64,000 nt of DNA from Dendrolimus kikuchii (GCA_019925095.2 CM034412.1:4672001-4736000), one strand, 5' to 3'. Shown: positions 21,518-32,430, counted from the stretch's first letter. Numbers and translations: made by a program. Notes: generated by a model not told the origin, from the letters alone.

Positions 21518-22484
21518 AATAAATAATACTAAAGCGTAGGAAGTCTTCAATGAAGCAGCTTTCGCCCGAGAAATGAGTGTATTACAATATTTTACAATTC
21601 ACGACAGGACGACGTGGCAATTTTCTAGTGATGTGACGTCACATACCAGACAGTCGATATCGATCTTTTTTGGTACGCAACAAAATGAGAATAAAATTAT
21701 TGCCACAGCCATTGCCAGAATTATTTCTCTGTTGAATGTCATAATTTTCTAATACCTACTTTTCTCGCTAGTAACCATGCTTGAGCATGGATTGTTGATC
21801 GCTGGACTTTAGTCTATGACGAAGAAGCAACCGATGTCATATTCAATACACAACTGCTATACAAGCAGTAATGTACGCAAGATTGATATCCATAAAAGTG
21901 GTCGATACGGACTCGTGCTGCACTAACGTTAAGGCTGCGTGCAAACAGGCCACCGACCACTGCCACCGGTGGCTGTCGCGAACCACCGCCACTTTTGCAG
22001 CAGCGACGGTGGCGCGTGTGGCTCGTAGCGGCCGCAAGAACTCATTCTTGGCAAAAATAGAGTACAAGGTCACGTGTTCCTGTTTGCTGTCCCCCTCTCA
22101 CTTGGTACTAGAAATGGAGACATAGTAGATGTAATAATTCAAACTACCTTATATTTATTCATTGTACATAAAGCGCAGACTTAGCATTTTCATCAAAACT
22201 TTTTGGGTTTTAAGATGTAGATATGTAAAAAATATATATGTTTTTATCTGAATAAATAAATTTTAATAAAAAAAAGCGGCGAGTCCCTACAAAGTATATG
22301 AAAGAATGTGTCAACTGCTTGTCGCTGGCCACCGGCGGATGTGGTCGGTGGCCAGTTTGCGCGCAGCGTAAGATGGTGTCACCCCCCCCCCTCCCCCCCG
22401 TCTCCTCCATGACTCGCCCCATACCCCGATTGCCATGTCGACCTTTCGCGAAATATATAGGTAAGTAAAGATACAGTGACTTAC

Positions 22485-22630
22485 CACAATGTTTGAGCGG
22501 CGCCTGCCGGTGTGGCGAGCATCCAGTGGGGGTGGCATTCACCCACCTCGGCGAGTCCGAGTCCAACTTCAGTCTCCACACCTCATTCGTGACTTCGCCA
22601 GCCCTGCCCTCCAGGCCAGCCAGACCGCCG
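22485..22630 (-). CDS. Atrn: Attractin exon 7: kelch blade with Cys-containing loop
   Basis: Acceptor ATTGTAG (AG at 22632-22631), donor GTAAGT (22484-22479), phase 2 in, phase 1 out. Encodes EVTNEVWRLKLDSDSPRWVN, the closing strands of a kelch blade, then a loop with two cysteines (TGCSPHRQAPLKHCG). The acceptor is unusual because an RTE insertion lies about 16 nt upstream of it, leaving no clear polypyrimidine tract. Confidence 0.92.
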
Positions 22631-22648
22631 CTACAATGATTACGAGAT

Positions 22649-22735
22649 ACATACATACATACATAACTTCACGCCAGTTCCCTTGCGGGGTAGGCACGAA
22701 CAACCGAACGCCATTCCGGCTTATTCTTACACATC
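22649..22735 (-). mobile_element. RTE family A remnant next to exon 7 acceptor
   Basis: Only the last 90 or so bases with the ATGT tail, sense with respect to attractin. Flanked by the 12-bp repeat TGATTACGAGAT at 22637-22648 and 22747-22758. The inner flank lies 4 nt from the AG of the exon 7 acceptor. Confidence 0.92.
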
Positions 22736-23482
22736 TATCTATCTCTTGATTACGAGATGATACACAAATACATGCATAATTATAGGCAACTTATTAAAGA
22801 CCAGCGGCCATCTGCGACTTGAGCTATTCTCTGATTTTTATTTACCTGGACTAAAATGACATCTGCGATCGATTTTTTTTTTATGTTGCAAGCATGGAGC
22901 ATAGTGTTGTAGAATAGCTCATTCATGAGTGAGAAATTCTATAGGATTCAACACAGTGGTGAGTTGAATTAACATCTCACAAAACTCATTCATGAACTAG
23001 CCGAGCCCGCGGTTTCATCCGCATGGTGATGGAAAATCATTATATTTTGGATACTTCACACTATATCTTTATAAATTAAAGCTTATGTGTTATAGGCTAA
23101 AATTAGTATTGTATTGATGGTATCATTTTAAATTGACTTGCATAATTTTGAAGTAGTCTTAAGTATGTTAAAATTTGCATGCCTGACCGGCAAAGACATG
23201 TGAGCCTTATAAGCAACAAAATAAGATCTATGTATACACCATGTTTTTTGAGCAAATAAATGATTGATTGATTGATTATTCTGATGTGTAAGCTATATTA
23301 TTATAAAGTTTCATCAAAACCCATTCAGTAGTTTTTGCATGAAAGAGTAACAAACATACATCCATACATACATTCTTACGAACTTTCGCGTTTATAACAA
23401 TATTATTAGTAGGAAGGATAGTAGGATTATGTAGTATAATTATTTATCACTTAAGTATTATATAGTTTAAAAAAGTACGTAC

Positions 23483-23626
23483 CCTCTCTCTGGTTCATCA
23501 GAAGCGACTATCCCGCCATAGACAATCAACTCGTTCTCATAGAGCAGGGCGGAATGGGCGAACCTCGCCGCCGGTGTGCTGTCCCCGGTGTCTACTACTT
23601 GCCATTTATTTTGAGCTACATTATAC
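23483..23626 (-). CDS. Atrn: Attractin exon 6: kelch repeat
   Basis: Acceptor TTTCTAG (AG at 23628-23627), donor GTACGT (23482-23477), phase 2 in and out. Encodes RYNVAQNKWQVVDTGDS, the WxxV strand ending one blade, then PAARFAHSALLYENELIVYGG, a full kelch core with R-x-H-S, Y and diglycine. These contribute to the six- or seven-bladed propeller of attractin. Confidence 0.94.
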
Positions 23627-23688
23627 CTAGAAACAAATACAACAGATATTTCAAAATCAGTATATATCCTTATATTAAATTCTTCGTC

Positions 23689-24050
23689 GTCAGCCATTTG
23701 CAGTCCACTGCTGGACGTAGGCCTCCCCAAGACGGCGCCACTCATCCCTGTCCTCGACTTCCTCATCAGTGCCTATCGGCGACCTTGCGGGAGGTCTGCG
23801 CTCTAGAACTTGTCTGCTCCATCGGCCATCGGTCCTGCGGCAGATGTGACCGGCCCACTGCCACTTCAACTTGCTAATCTTGCGAGCTATGTCGGTTACC
23901 TTGGTTCTCTTACGGATATCCTCATTTCTAATTTTATCCATAAGAGAAACACCCAACATAGCTCGCTCCATAGCCCGTTGAGCGACTTGGAACTTGTGGA
24001 CCGATCCTGCCGTAAGTGTGCATGTCTCGGCCCCGTAGATCAGGAATTAA
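23689..24050 (-). mobile_element. Non-LTR retrotransposon RT C-terminal fragment (family D)
   Basis: Encodes ERAMLGVSLMDKIRNEDIRK, KLKWQWAGHICRRTDGRW and AYVQQWTANG, a well-known RTE-like C-terminal pattern, with part of the middle deleted. One frame is open for 93 codons. It begins about 63 bp from the exon 6 acceptor. Confidence 0.88.
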
Positions 24051-24255
24051 ATTCTTAACTAATTAGAATCATGTTTTAACGGTTTTAAGAGCGGCATTTT
24101 ATTTGATCTTTATTTCCGGCGGTTCAGCCACTTTTCAGTAGACGTGATTATGGCAGAGAAAGATGTCAATGAGTAATGTAAAAGTTATTAGCCTACCCCC
24201 AACTTGTTCATTTTAATAGTATACTTTTAATTTGTGGTTATCGTTATTATTCACT

Positions 24256-24298
24256 ACTAGAGTTTACCCCGCGGCTGCGCCGCGGGTCAACCTCTAGT
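24256..24298. repeat. Hairpin, imperfect 19-bp arms
   Basis: Arms ACTAGAGTTTACCCCGCGG and CCGCGGGTCAACCTCTAGT around a 5-nt loop. A better copy is at 28817-28858. It is the end of a repeat that also includes the 'gcccccgaaagattcacttc' block. Confidence 0.85.
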
Positions 24299-24471
24299 GC
24301 GTATCTCTTGTTTAAAACGCAAGTGGTACAGGTTACATTGTATTAAATTTGTATGTATTTGCCCCCGAAAGATTCACTTCATTTTATGTCGCAAACTATA
24401 CCACCCCAGTCTATATATATGTAAACTACATAAATGACAAAACTTGACAAAAATGACAAAATAGATAACAT

Positions 24472-24690
24472 GGTCCAAGTGGACCAAGTGGATCCAGTGG
24501 ACCCAGTGGACCCAGTGGACCCAGTTGACCAAGGGGACCCAGTGGACCCAGTTGACCAAGGGGACCCAGTGGACCAAGTGGATCCCGTGGACCCAGTAGA
24601 CCCAGTTGACCAAGGGGACCAAGTGGACCCAATGGACCAAGTGGACACAGTGGACCCAGTAGACCCAGTGGACGAAGTGGACAAAATCAC
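24472..24690. repeat. 9-bp minisatellite (GTGGACCCA)n
   Basis: About 24 tandem 9-nt units varying around GTGGACCCA. Because 9 is a multiple of 3, frames stay open: the plus strand reads VDPVDP..., and the minus strand reads collagen-like LGPLGPLGQ and other repeats. The tract lies in intron 5, with no splice signals that would tie it to attractin, so I treat it as non-coding. Confidence 0.92.
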
Positions 24691-24699
24691 AAAACCTGT

Positions 24700-25062
24700 C
24701 CTAGTTTCCGGGATAAACTTTACATAAATCTATCCCATTATCCGGGATAAAAAGTATCCCTTGGGCACTCTCGGTATTCAAATTATATATGTACCGAGTT
24801 TCAGCCAAATCGGTCCAATAGTCTTTCCATAAAAGGATAACAAACAAAAAGACAAATATATTTTTATCCCGGAATCTATCCCATTTTTCGGGATAAAAAA
24901 TATCCTATGTTCATTCTCGGCATCGAAAATATATATATATATATATATATATATACTGAGTTTCAGCCAAATCGGTCCAGTAGTTTTTACGTGAAAACGG
25001 AACAGACAGACAGACAGACAGAGACAGAGTTACTTTCGCATTTATAATATTAATAGGGATAT
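24700..25062 (+). repeat. Helitron-like decayed repeat
   Basis: Contains 'gagtttcagccaaatcggtc' twice, 'gggataaaaaatatcc' blocks, a (TA)n tract at 24930-24955 and a (CAGA)n tract at 25001-25022. Related in the opposite orientation to 27975-28640. Confidence 0.6.
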
Positions 25063-25224
25063 ATAAAGTGTATTTTGTTATTATTATTTATTATTAGATT
25101 CTAAACTATTTAAAGATGTCTGGAACATATCGCTATAAAGAAAGTACACGACGCAATCTGCAATCTAGTGGTTCGAAAACGAATTTAGCTTTAGACACTT
25201 ACTCTTCACATAATATCTTGTACA

Positions 25225-25436
25225 AAAATGTGTGCTGGGACACATAGTAGATGTGAAACTTCAACGGACAAGTGGTAAAACGAATCGCAACAAAATTTTA
25301 ACTTGAAGTCTTACGGGCAGATTGTTAATGTACTTGTCGTCCAATTTGAAAACCTGCCCGTAAAACTTCTAGCTAAAATTTTGTTGAAACTCGTCCATTG
25401 AAGTTTCACTTCTACTATGTGTCCCAGCACGCATTT
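25225..25436. mobile_element. Foldback MITE with about 95-bp terminal inverted repeats
   Basis: Left arm starts TGTGCTGGGACACATAGTAG and the right arm ends CTACTATGTGTCCCAGCACG. The arms stay alignable for about 95 nt toward a short centre, including GTTTTACGGGCAG/CTGCCCGTAA. Almost the whole element is one hairpin. Confidence 0.88.
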
Positions 25437-25871
25437 CGATTTTTCGCAGGTTTACTGCAAATTATGATTTGGTTAGGTTAGGTACATTTTATTTAATGAT
25501 TTTTTTATTTAAACATATTTCATTTTATAAAAAAAAAAACTGAATTCGATCCGGAATCAAAAAACGCATCCATAGTCTACTCTAAAATTATGCCGCCTCT
25601 CACCACGTTTAGTCTAAATTTATGCCGCTCCTTCACGCGGCCGTAACGCTTTTTCGTGACAGAAAAATCCTAAACCCCCAGTTTATATAGAAGTTTCACT
25701 TCAAAAAATGTTTCAAATGTATTGAATAAACCTAAAAGAACCTCCACCTATAAGAAAAGCCTCATCAGTGTCACTCTTTAGGGTCAAATTTATTTAATAA
25801 AAACAAAAAATAATTTTAACTATTAAGTACATACGAGGGTGAAACAAAAAGTTCTTGGAATCATTTTTTTT

Positions 25872-26070
25872 TTAATTATTAACAACTCTACGGACTCGAG
25901 AGTTCCGTACCCTTTTTTACAACTCAATTTCTAGGTTTAATTTTTTGAATTTAACACGCTTATTACTTATTTTGGTTCTTGTGTGTGACATTAATTTATT
26001 GATTTTTCTGTTGAGGTGTATGTATCTTACGAATAACTTATTATATTAATTTATTCTACACTAAAGAAAT
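25872..26070 (+). repeat. Interspersed repeat family Q fragment
   Basis: Matches the first 200 bp of the long form at 16766, starting TTATTAACAACTCTACGGAC, more diverged than the 39.9 kb copy. Confidence 0.65.
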
Positions 26071-26171
26071 TCCTTTGTGAACACCAAAACGCACAATGTA
26101 ACTTAAGACATGATACAAGTGCTATATGACCATTTTACTAATACAACAATATTAACAATAAACTGTTTATT

Positions 26172-26518
26172 TTAATTTTGGTCTGAAAGAGTGTCAGGGT
26201 GAAGGTAAGGAAAGGAATGCTCCGGTGGTTCGGGCATGTGGAAAGAATGGATGATGAAAGAATGACTAAACAGATATACAATGCAAAAGTGGATGGATGC
26301 AGAAGTCGTGGAAGGCCACGACACACCTTCCATGATCAAATCGATCGTGTACTAGCTGAAGGTGATGTCAGGAGCCTTAAGAACAGACGAGCGTGCATGA
26401 CAAGAGCTATGAATGTCAAAGAAGCAAGTGAGGTGTGTAAGAATAAGCCTAAATGGCGCTCTGTTGTTCGTGCCTACCCCGCAAGGGAACTGGCGTGAAG
26501 TTATGTATGTATGTATGT
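26172..26518 (+). mobile_element. RTE family A, 5'-truncated
   Basis: Open C-terminal frame starting LKESVRVK-like and reading GMLRWFGHVERMDDERM to ARELA, then (ATGT)n. Very similar to the copies at 6.9 and 32 kb. Confidence 0.9.
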
Positions 26519-26581
26519 ATGAAGAGTTTGTTTGTTTGTTTGCTTGAACGCGCTAATCTCAGGAACTACTGGTTTTGTTTG

Positions 26582-26801
26582 CAACAACAAATGCGCTGCT
26601 GCTCTTTTAAGGGAAACTGGAACCTGGTCACTAATGCCGGAACACAACTCAAGGTTGTTATGGCGACATACTTTAGACCAGGGGTGGTAGCAATCCAGTC
26701 GGGCAAATGTCCTACCATCTGGCTGTGGGTTGTTCTGTCGCCTCTTACGACAGGTTGCCCGGCTGTAAAATTGTATTCTTTCTCCGTTCCTGCATGGATA
26801 A
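26582..26801 (-). repeat. Repeat family P, tail-truncated
   Basis: Lacks the poly(A) end; begins at CAACAAATGCGCTGCTGCTC and runs to the TTCCTGCATGGATAAA head. Confidence 0.9.
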
Positions 26802-27092
26802 AATATATATATTATTCATAAAACAATTAATTAAGATAATGTCGTTAACAGTCAATTGATTAAATTATGTTCTTATTATCGGTCTGTTTAAAATTAAAAT
26901 ATTCATCAATCGTATAAAATACTACGTGTATCAGCCACTCTGCTACTTTTTTTTTTAAGGAGCGTGACTTAAAATTTTCTGGCAAGTAGTTATAAATACA
27001 CACATGGAGTTTGAGCTTCTGTGACATAATACAGTTCTACTTTTGGGTAGCGTAAGTCGAATGGGATACTCATCAACCAGTACGATACTCAC

Positions 27093-27348
27093 CTATATAA
27101 AAAATCCGCCTGCGAGAACGTCTCCCCGCCGACCCTCAGCAGGTCGTCCCCGTGGAGGAGCAGCACGTGCCCCGCCACGGGGGGCGGCAGGCCCTGCGGC
27201 TGCACGCCCCCCTCCCCCGTCTCCCGCCACGCCCAGCCCCATCCCGCTTTACTCCTCTCCCTCTCGCACGCCTCCCCCCGCCTGTTCAACTCGCACTCGC
27301 AGCCGTACGACGTACAAGTGCCAGCGTGATATTCTGCATTGCAGTCTC
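27093..27348 (-). CDS. Atrn: Attractin exon 5: EGF-like module and first kelch blade
   Basis: Acceptor ATTCCAG (AG at 27350-27349), donor GTGAGT (27092-27087), phase 1 in, phase 2 out. Residues 232-316. Begins with a cysteine module (CNAEYHAGTCTSYGCECE), then a basic, Trp- and Gly-rich linker (KAGWGWAWRETGEGG), then the first kelch strands with HVLLLHGDDLLRVGGETF, where GG marks the kelch diglycine. Very GC- and CpG-rich compared with other exons. The linker from about residue 258 to 280 is not clearly conserved with vertebrates, so its exact folding role is unknown. Confidence 0.9.
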
Positions 27349-27974
27349 CTGGAATGGACGTAAACACATTAAATCGATATTTGATATTTTAATTGAAGCA
27401 TGAAAAAAGCATCTATATATTAATACGTGAAGCAAAAACTTTGTACCCCTTTTTACGAAAATTTCGTGGACAGAGGAGTATGAAATTTCGCACACTTATC
27501 TATACTAATATTATTATAGAGGTAGTTTGTGACGTTGTAGGGGGTAATCTCTGGATCTACTAAACCGAATTTAAAAATTCTTTTACTGTTAGAAAGCTAC
27601 GTTAATATGGAGTGTCATAGGCTATATAACATAAAGCTATATACCACGGGAGCGGGACAGAGCGCGGGTGAAACCTTGCCGGGCCGCTAGTAGTTTATAT
27701 AGAGAAGTAGTGCAGAATGCTAATATTTAAAAAAAAAGCATAAAAATACATTAAATCAATAAAAAAAAACATTACACACACTATCATGTATTTGACACAC
27801 ACGCGCATATATACTCTTTTGTTTATTGTTCAAGTCAAATGAACAGTCTAGTATTGGCGAAATCTATGATTATAGAAGTATAGTTTTTGACATTAATTAT
27901 TATGGTCGAATTTCGACCACGGGCGACTACTAGTATTAGGAAGTGGAAAACTTAACTTTGAAAGGCTTCTCAAT

Positions 27975-28640
27975 CCCTATTAATATTATAAATGCGAAAG
28001 TAACTGTCTGTCTGTTTGTTACGCTTTCACGGAAAAACTACTGGACCGATTTGGATGAAACTCAGTATAAATATATTTTTGAATTATCGATGCCGAGGAT
28101 GAACATACGATACTTTTTATCCCAAAAAACGGGATAGTTTCTGGGATAAAAATATCTTTGTCTCTCTGTTATGCTTTTACGGAAAAAGTATTGGACCGAA
28201 ATTAGGCTGAAATTCGATATATATGTAACTAGCTGATGCCCGCGACTTCGTCCGTGTGGTATTTATTATTCCTTCAAAGCTGTTTAAGTAATTAAAGTTT
28301 TTTAACCATCCCACGGGAACTCTTTAATTTTTCAGGATCAAAAGTATCCTATATGTTGACCAGGGATATAAGCTACCACCATACAAAATTTCATTCAAAT
28401 CGGTCCCGTCGTTTCGGAGATTAGCCCGTACAAACAGACAAACAAAAAATTTGAAAAAATCTAAATGATTTCTATTCCACTTCTTACATCCCCCTGACTC
28501 GGTTTTTAACAAATTTTTTCATTGTACAGAAATTCGACCTCTACAATTTTATTATATGTATTGATTTTAATACCGAGGGTGGACAAGGGATACTTTTCAT
28601 CCCGGATAATGGGATAGATTTATGTAAAGGTTATCACAGA
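27975..28640 (+). repeat. Helitron-like decayed repeats, clustered
   Basis: Includes 'taatattataaatgcgaaag', 'ctactggaccgatttggatg' and at 28230-28250 'agctgatgcccgcgacttcg', the best-known Lepidopteran Helitron-like signature. Several fragments abut in different orientations. Confidence 0.65.
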
Positions 28641-28816
28641 AAGTAGGGTAGGTTTGTTTTTTTGTGATTTGTTATTTTAGCAATTTGGTCATTTTCTTAT
28701 TTGGGATAGTTTGCGATATAAAATGAGGTGAATCTTCCGGGGGCAAATAGCACTAAAATAATTTTTTTATAAAATGTATACTGTATTAACTCCTGCTCTT
28801 TAAACAAGAGGTACGC

Positions 28817-28858
28817 ACTAGAGTTTGACCCGCGGCTATCCGCGGGTCAAACTCTAGT
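28817..28858. repeat. Perfect hairpin, 19-bp arms, 4-nt loop
   Basis: Arms ACTAGAGTTTGACCCGCGG and CCGCGGGTCAAACTCTAGT, loop CTAT. GC-rich at the top. Same structure as 24256-24298. Confidence 0.95.
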
Positions 28859-28866
28859 CACACTCC

Positions 28867-28930
28867 CAGCCTTGGTACCATGTCGACCTAGTAGTTATAG
28901 AACTACTAGGTCGATATGGTACCAAGGCTG
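28867..28930. repeat. Hairpin, 30-bp arms, 4-nt loop
   Basis: The left arm runs from CAGCCTTGGTACCATGTCGA to TAGTAGTT, and the right arm is its reverse complement with one mismatch (G/A). Loop ATAG. It begins 8 nt after the previous hairpin. Confidence 0.95.
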
Positions 28931-29478
28931 ACATCGGGAGACAGACAGAAGCCCACGTCAGTGCTACACCGACCGCGTTTATCGATTTCTTCTATCTTAG
29001 TATTAAATGTTATAAATGTCCTATAAATCAGACACTGGATAGGGCCAGTGTTTCAAAATATTAAATAAAAATTACTAATATATAAAGCAGAAGAGTTTGT
29101 TTGTTTGCTTGAACGCGCAACATTCTTTCAGTGTTAGATGGCCCATTTATCAAGGAAGGCTATAGGCTATATATCATCACGCTAAGACCAATAGGAGCGG
29201 AGCATCAATGAAGAAAGTTTTAAAATCGGGGAGTTTTTTTAAACTATTCCACGCGGACGAAGTCGCGGGCAAAAACTAGTTTAAAATAAAAATGGGGTAA
29301 AAATTTTACTCTCATTTTGTTGTGTACCAAAAAAATTATCTATATCGACTACCTGGATGTGACGTCACATCATTAGAAAATTTCCATGTCCACCAGCGAA
29401 CTACAAATGCCTTTATTAAAAGGGTAAGTTAAACAAAATAATGTATAAGATTTTATATATTACTAGATGAATTATATA

Positions 29479-29711
29479 TTTTTTTTATTGCACGTGTTCA
29501 GCAAACAGGCAGACGACCCACTTGATGGAAAGCGGTTACCATCGCCTATGGACATTTGCAACACCAAAGGTGCTACAAATGCGCTGCTGCTCTCTTAAGG
29601 GAAACTGGAACCCGGTCACTAATGCCGGAACACAACTCGAAGGTTGTTATGGCGGCATACTCTAGACTAGGGGTGGTAGCCATCCAGTCGGGCAAATGCC
29701 CTACCACCTGG
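29479..29711 (-). repeat. Repeat family P, short form
   Basis: Ends TACCACCTGGCAAATATT, the short-form head. Tail TTTTTTATTGCACGTG present. Confidence 0.92.
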
Positions 29712-29860
29712 CAAATATTAAACACTTCATATCTTTACAGTAAAATAACACATTAAATATTTATGGGTTATGGAGTAAAATGTCAATTGTTGCCTCGTAT
29801 TGGTGACTTGGCACATAGAATGTGGCAATACTCGTTAATCACTATATCGAATTGTATTCT

Positions 29861-30173
29861 TTTTTTTTATTGCAGGAGATCAGCAGACAGGCAAATGGCC
29901 CACTTGATGGAAGGCGGTTACCATCGCCTATGGACATTTGCAACGCCAAAGGTGCTACAAATGCGCTGCTGCTCTCTTAAGGGAAACTGGAAGCTAGTCA
30001 CTAATGCCGGAACACAACTCGAAGGTTGTTATGGCGACATGCTTTAGAGCAGGGGTGGTAGCCATCCAGTCGGGCAAATGCCATATCATCTGGCTGTGGG
30101 TTGTTAAGTCGCCTCTTACGACAGGCCGCCCGGCCGCAGGAAATTGTATTTTTTCTCCGTTCCTGCACGGATA
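29861..30173 (-). repeat. Repeat family P, full form
   Basis: Both ends present. 150 bp from the previous copy, same orientation. Confidence 0.93.
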
Positions 30174-30302
30174 AATTCGAATAGATGATTCGATATGTTG
30201 TTATTATTTAAGTTTATGGCTTGGCAGCTAGGGTTTTTAATCGAAATCTTAATTTAAAAATATAGTTTCTTCATTTTCATAAGCCTATGTGTAGCACAGC
30301 TC

Positions 30303-30512
30303 AACTAGTGCCATTCAACGGAGTTTTTGTGACAACTCAAAAGGCCACATTTGACTTTACACTTCACATTTCTCACAAAACACATAATTACTGCTCAAAA
30401 ACTATCAATATCCTACAACTATTGTTCATTTTAGAGTAATTTTACACATTTTTAGAAAATAAAACTGCACAGCACAACATCTCCTTTCAGTTTCCGCCAA
30501 AAACTCTCTCGA
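30303..30512 (-). repeat. Interspersed repeat family Q, 3' half
   Basis: Reverse complement of 2078-2315 and 17235-17470, starting CATTCAACGGAGTTTTTGTG. Confidence 0.78.
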
Positions 30513-30639
30513 TACAAGTTGTTACACGGATATACACACGGGGATGTGACAATAGATTTAAGTAATTATATGGTTATGAATTTATTGTCATATTAAAGTA
30601 ACAAAGTATGTTATTGTTGATTTTATTTAAATTTATTTA

Positions 30640-30860
30640 TTTGATTTACTAATTAAATATTACACAAGTAGAATTAGTTTAACAAAATTGGCTCGTTTTG
30701 TTCTTACGCCAAAAGACAAGTTTGCACTGAAAATCAGCGATGTGTCGGATATAATTCCGGCACAGCAATATGCCGAATGCAAACCTTGTTTGAATTCTCA
30801 AAATATGCTCTGAATAATGTGTAAGGAATGTAATTACTTCACTATTTCTTTAAATAAAGT
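30640..30860 (+). repeat. Interspersed repeat family S
   Basis: Shares 'gtttgcactgaaaatcagcg' and 'attccggcacagcaatatgc' with 52480-52740. Homology continues over about 220 bp. Class not determined. Confidence 0.7.
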
Positions 30861-30919
30861 CTTTCTTACTTTCATTCTTATGAATTACATTATGGTAACC
30901 GTAGGAAACTATCTATTCT

Positions 30920-31236
30920 ATCCGTGCAGGAACGGAGAAAGAATACAATTTCCTGCGGCCGGGCGGCCTGTCGTAAGAGGCGACAAAACAACTCACACAC
31001 AGCTAAGTGGTAGAGTATTTGCCCGACTGGATGGCTACCACCCCTGGTCTAGAGTATGCCGCCATAACAACCTTGAGTTGTGTTCCGGCATTAGTGCCCA
31101 GGTTCCAGTCTCCCTTAAGAGAGCAGCAGCACATTTTTAGCACCTTTGGTGTTGCAAATGTTCATAGGCGATGGTAACCGCTTTCCATCAAATAGGCTGT
31201 ATGCCTGTATGCTGAAATCCTGCAATAAAAAAAAAG
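30920..31236 (+). repeat. Repeat family P, full form
   Basis: TCCGTGCAGGAACGGAGAAA head to TCCTGCAATAAAAAAAAA tail. Confidence 0.93.
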
Positions 31237-31239
31237 GAA

Positions 31240-31621
31240 AACAACATCTCCGTCGTTACACTCTTGGCAGAGTGGTCGTGGTCCTCATGATAGGGGTGGT
31301 GGCAAGCTTCACAGTTCGTCGCCATTCCTCTCATACTGTAGCTTTCCTCATGCATTCGTGGGGTGGACCATTTAGTGCGGTTTTGACTTGGTCGCTCCAG
31401 CGCATTGGTGATCTACCGCGCGCCCTCGTGTCCTCAATTTTGCCCTGGACTACGAATCGCTCCACCGACGTGTCCTCTCGTCGTGTAATATGTCCAAAGA
31501 AAGTGAGAATACGACCTTGAACTATGGAAGAGAGACATTGTTTTATGTCGAGTTCTTCGAGGATTGAGACGTTGGAACCATGTGTCCAGGCTATGCGAAG
31601 CATTCGTATTCGTCGAAAACA
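31240..31621 (-). mobile_element. RT C-terminal fragment (family E) abutting exon 4
   Basis: Reads CCFRRIRMLRIAWTHGSN, QGRILTFFGHITRRED and TRARGRSPMRWSDQVKTAL on the minus strand, a non-LTR RT C-terminus, continuing open to the edge of attractin exon 4. Its start coincides with the exon 4 donor site. Confidence 0.88.
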
Positions 31622-31627
31622 ACATAC

Positions 31628-31708
31628 CAGGACATATAAGTTTATCGCAGCCGACCCCCGTCCACTGCGGCTCACATCTACAGGTGCCGTCGTCACATTC
31701 ACCGTGAT
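31628..31708 (-). CDS. Atrn: Attractin exon 4: EGF-like module
   Basis: An 81-nt exon; acceptor TTTGCAG (AG at 31710-31709), donor GTATGT (31627-31622), phase 1 in and out. Together with the end of exon 3 it encodes an EGF module, NCSNHGECDDGTCRCEPQW followed by TGVGCDKLICP. This matches the position of the second EGF of attractin, right after CUB. The intron on the donor side begins almost directly with a reverse-transcriptase remnant. Confidence 0.93.
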
Positions 31709-31911
31709 CTGCAAAATATACAACAGACAATGTGTAACTTGTATTTCTTATAATAGTAGATAGCTTAGATATTAAAGCTCTTTAGACTTATTTTCATTCC
31801 GAAAAGAAAATTGATATTTTTTTTTCAATTTAAGCCTATTTGTAATATTTCCCTTAGTCAGTAACTTGCACAGTCGTTAAAATTGTGTTCCCTCCACGAA
31901 ATTTTAGACGA

Positions 31912-32226
31912 TACATAAATACATAACTTCACGCCAGTTCCCTTGCGGGGTAGGCACGAACAACAGAGTGCCATTTAGGCTTATTCTTACACACCTCACT
32001 TGCCTCTTTGACATTCATAACTCTTGTCATGCAAGCTCGTCTGTTCTTAAGGCTCCTGACATCACCTTCTGCTAGTACACGATCAATTTGATCATGGAAG
32101 GTGTGTCGTGGCCTTCCACGACTTCTGCATCCATCCACTTTTGCATTGTATATCTGTTTAGTCATTCTTTCATCATGCATTCTTTCCACATGCCCGAACC
32201 ACCGGAGCATTCCTTTCCTTACCTTA
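31912..32226 (-). mobile_element. RTE family A, 5'-truncated
   Basis: Mirror copy of 26172-26518; reads VRKGMLRWFGHVERM to ARELA on the minus strand, with the tail ATGTATTTATGTAT. Confidence 0.9.
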
Positions 32227-32301
32227 TATAAAAAAATACTGCTGCAATTACCACGTGATAACAACGGTGAAGGAAAACACCGTGATGAAACCTGCGCATC
32301 G

Positions 32302-32430
32302 AAATAACCGATGTATCAAACTTGCTAAGCCGCCTTGGAGTTGGGTAGCGGATATATTGTCCGTTCCCCTACAATGGGAGGCCCGAACCCATCAGTGGGA
32401 CGTTTATGTGCTGTTATTATTATTATATTA
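32302..32430 (+). repeat. Retroelement 3'-end fragment
   Basis: Same unit as 10193-10320: 'aaccgatgtatcaaacttgc' through GTGCTGTTATTATTATT. Confidence 0.55.

Noticed and set aside
24434..24727. Open frames over the 9-bp repeat as a collagen-like or acidic protein gene
   Set aside because: They are a direct result of a 9-nt tandem repeat; no splice sites, signal peptide or homologs support a gene.
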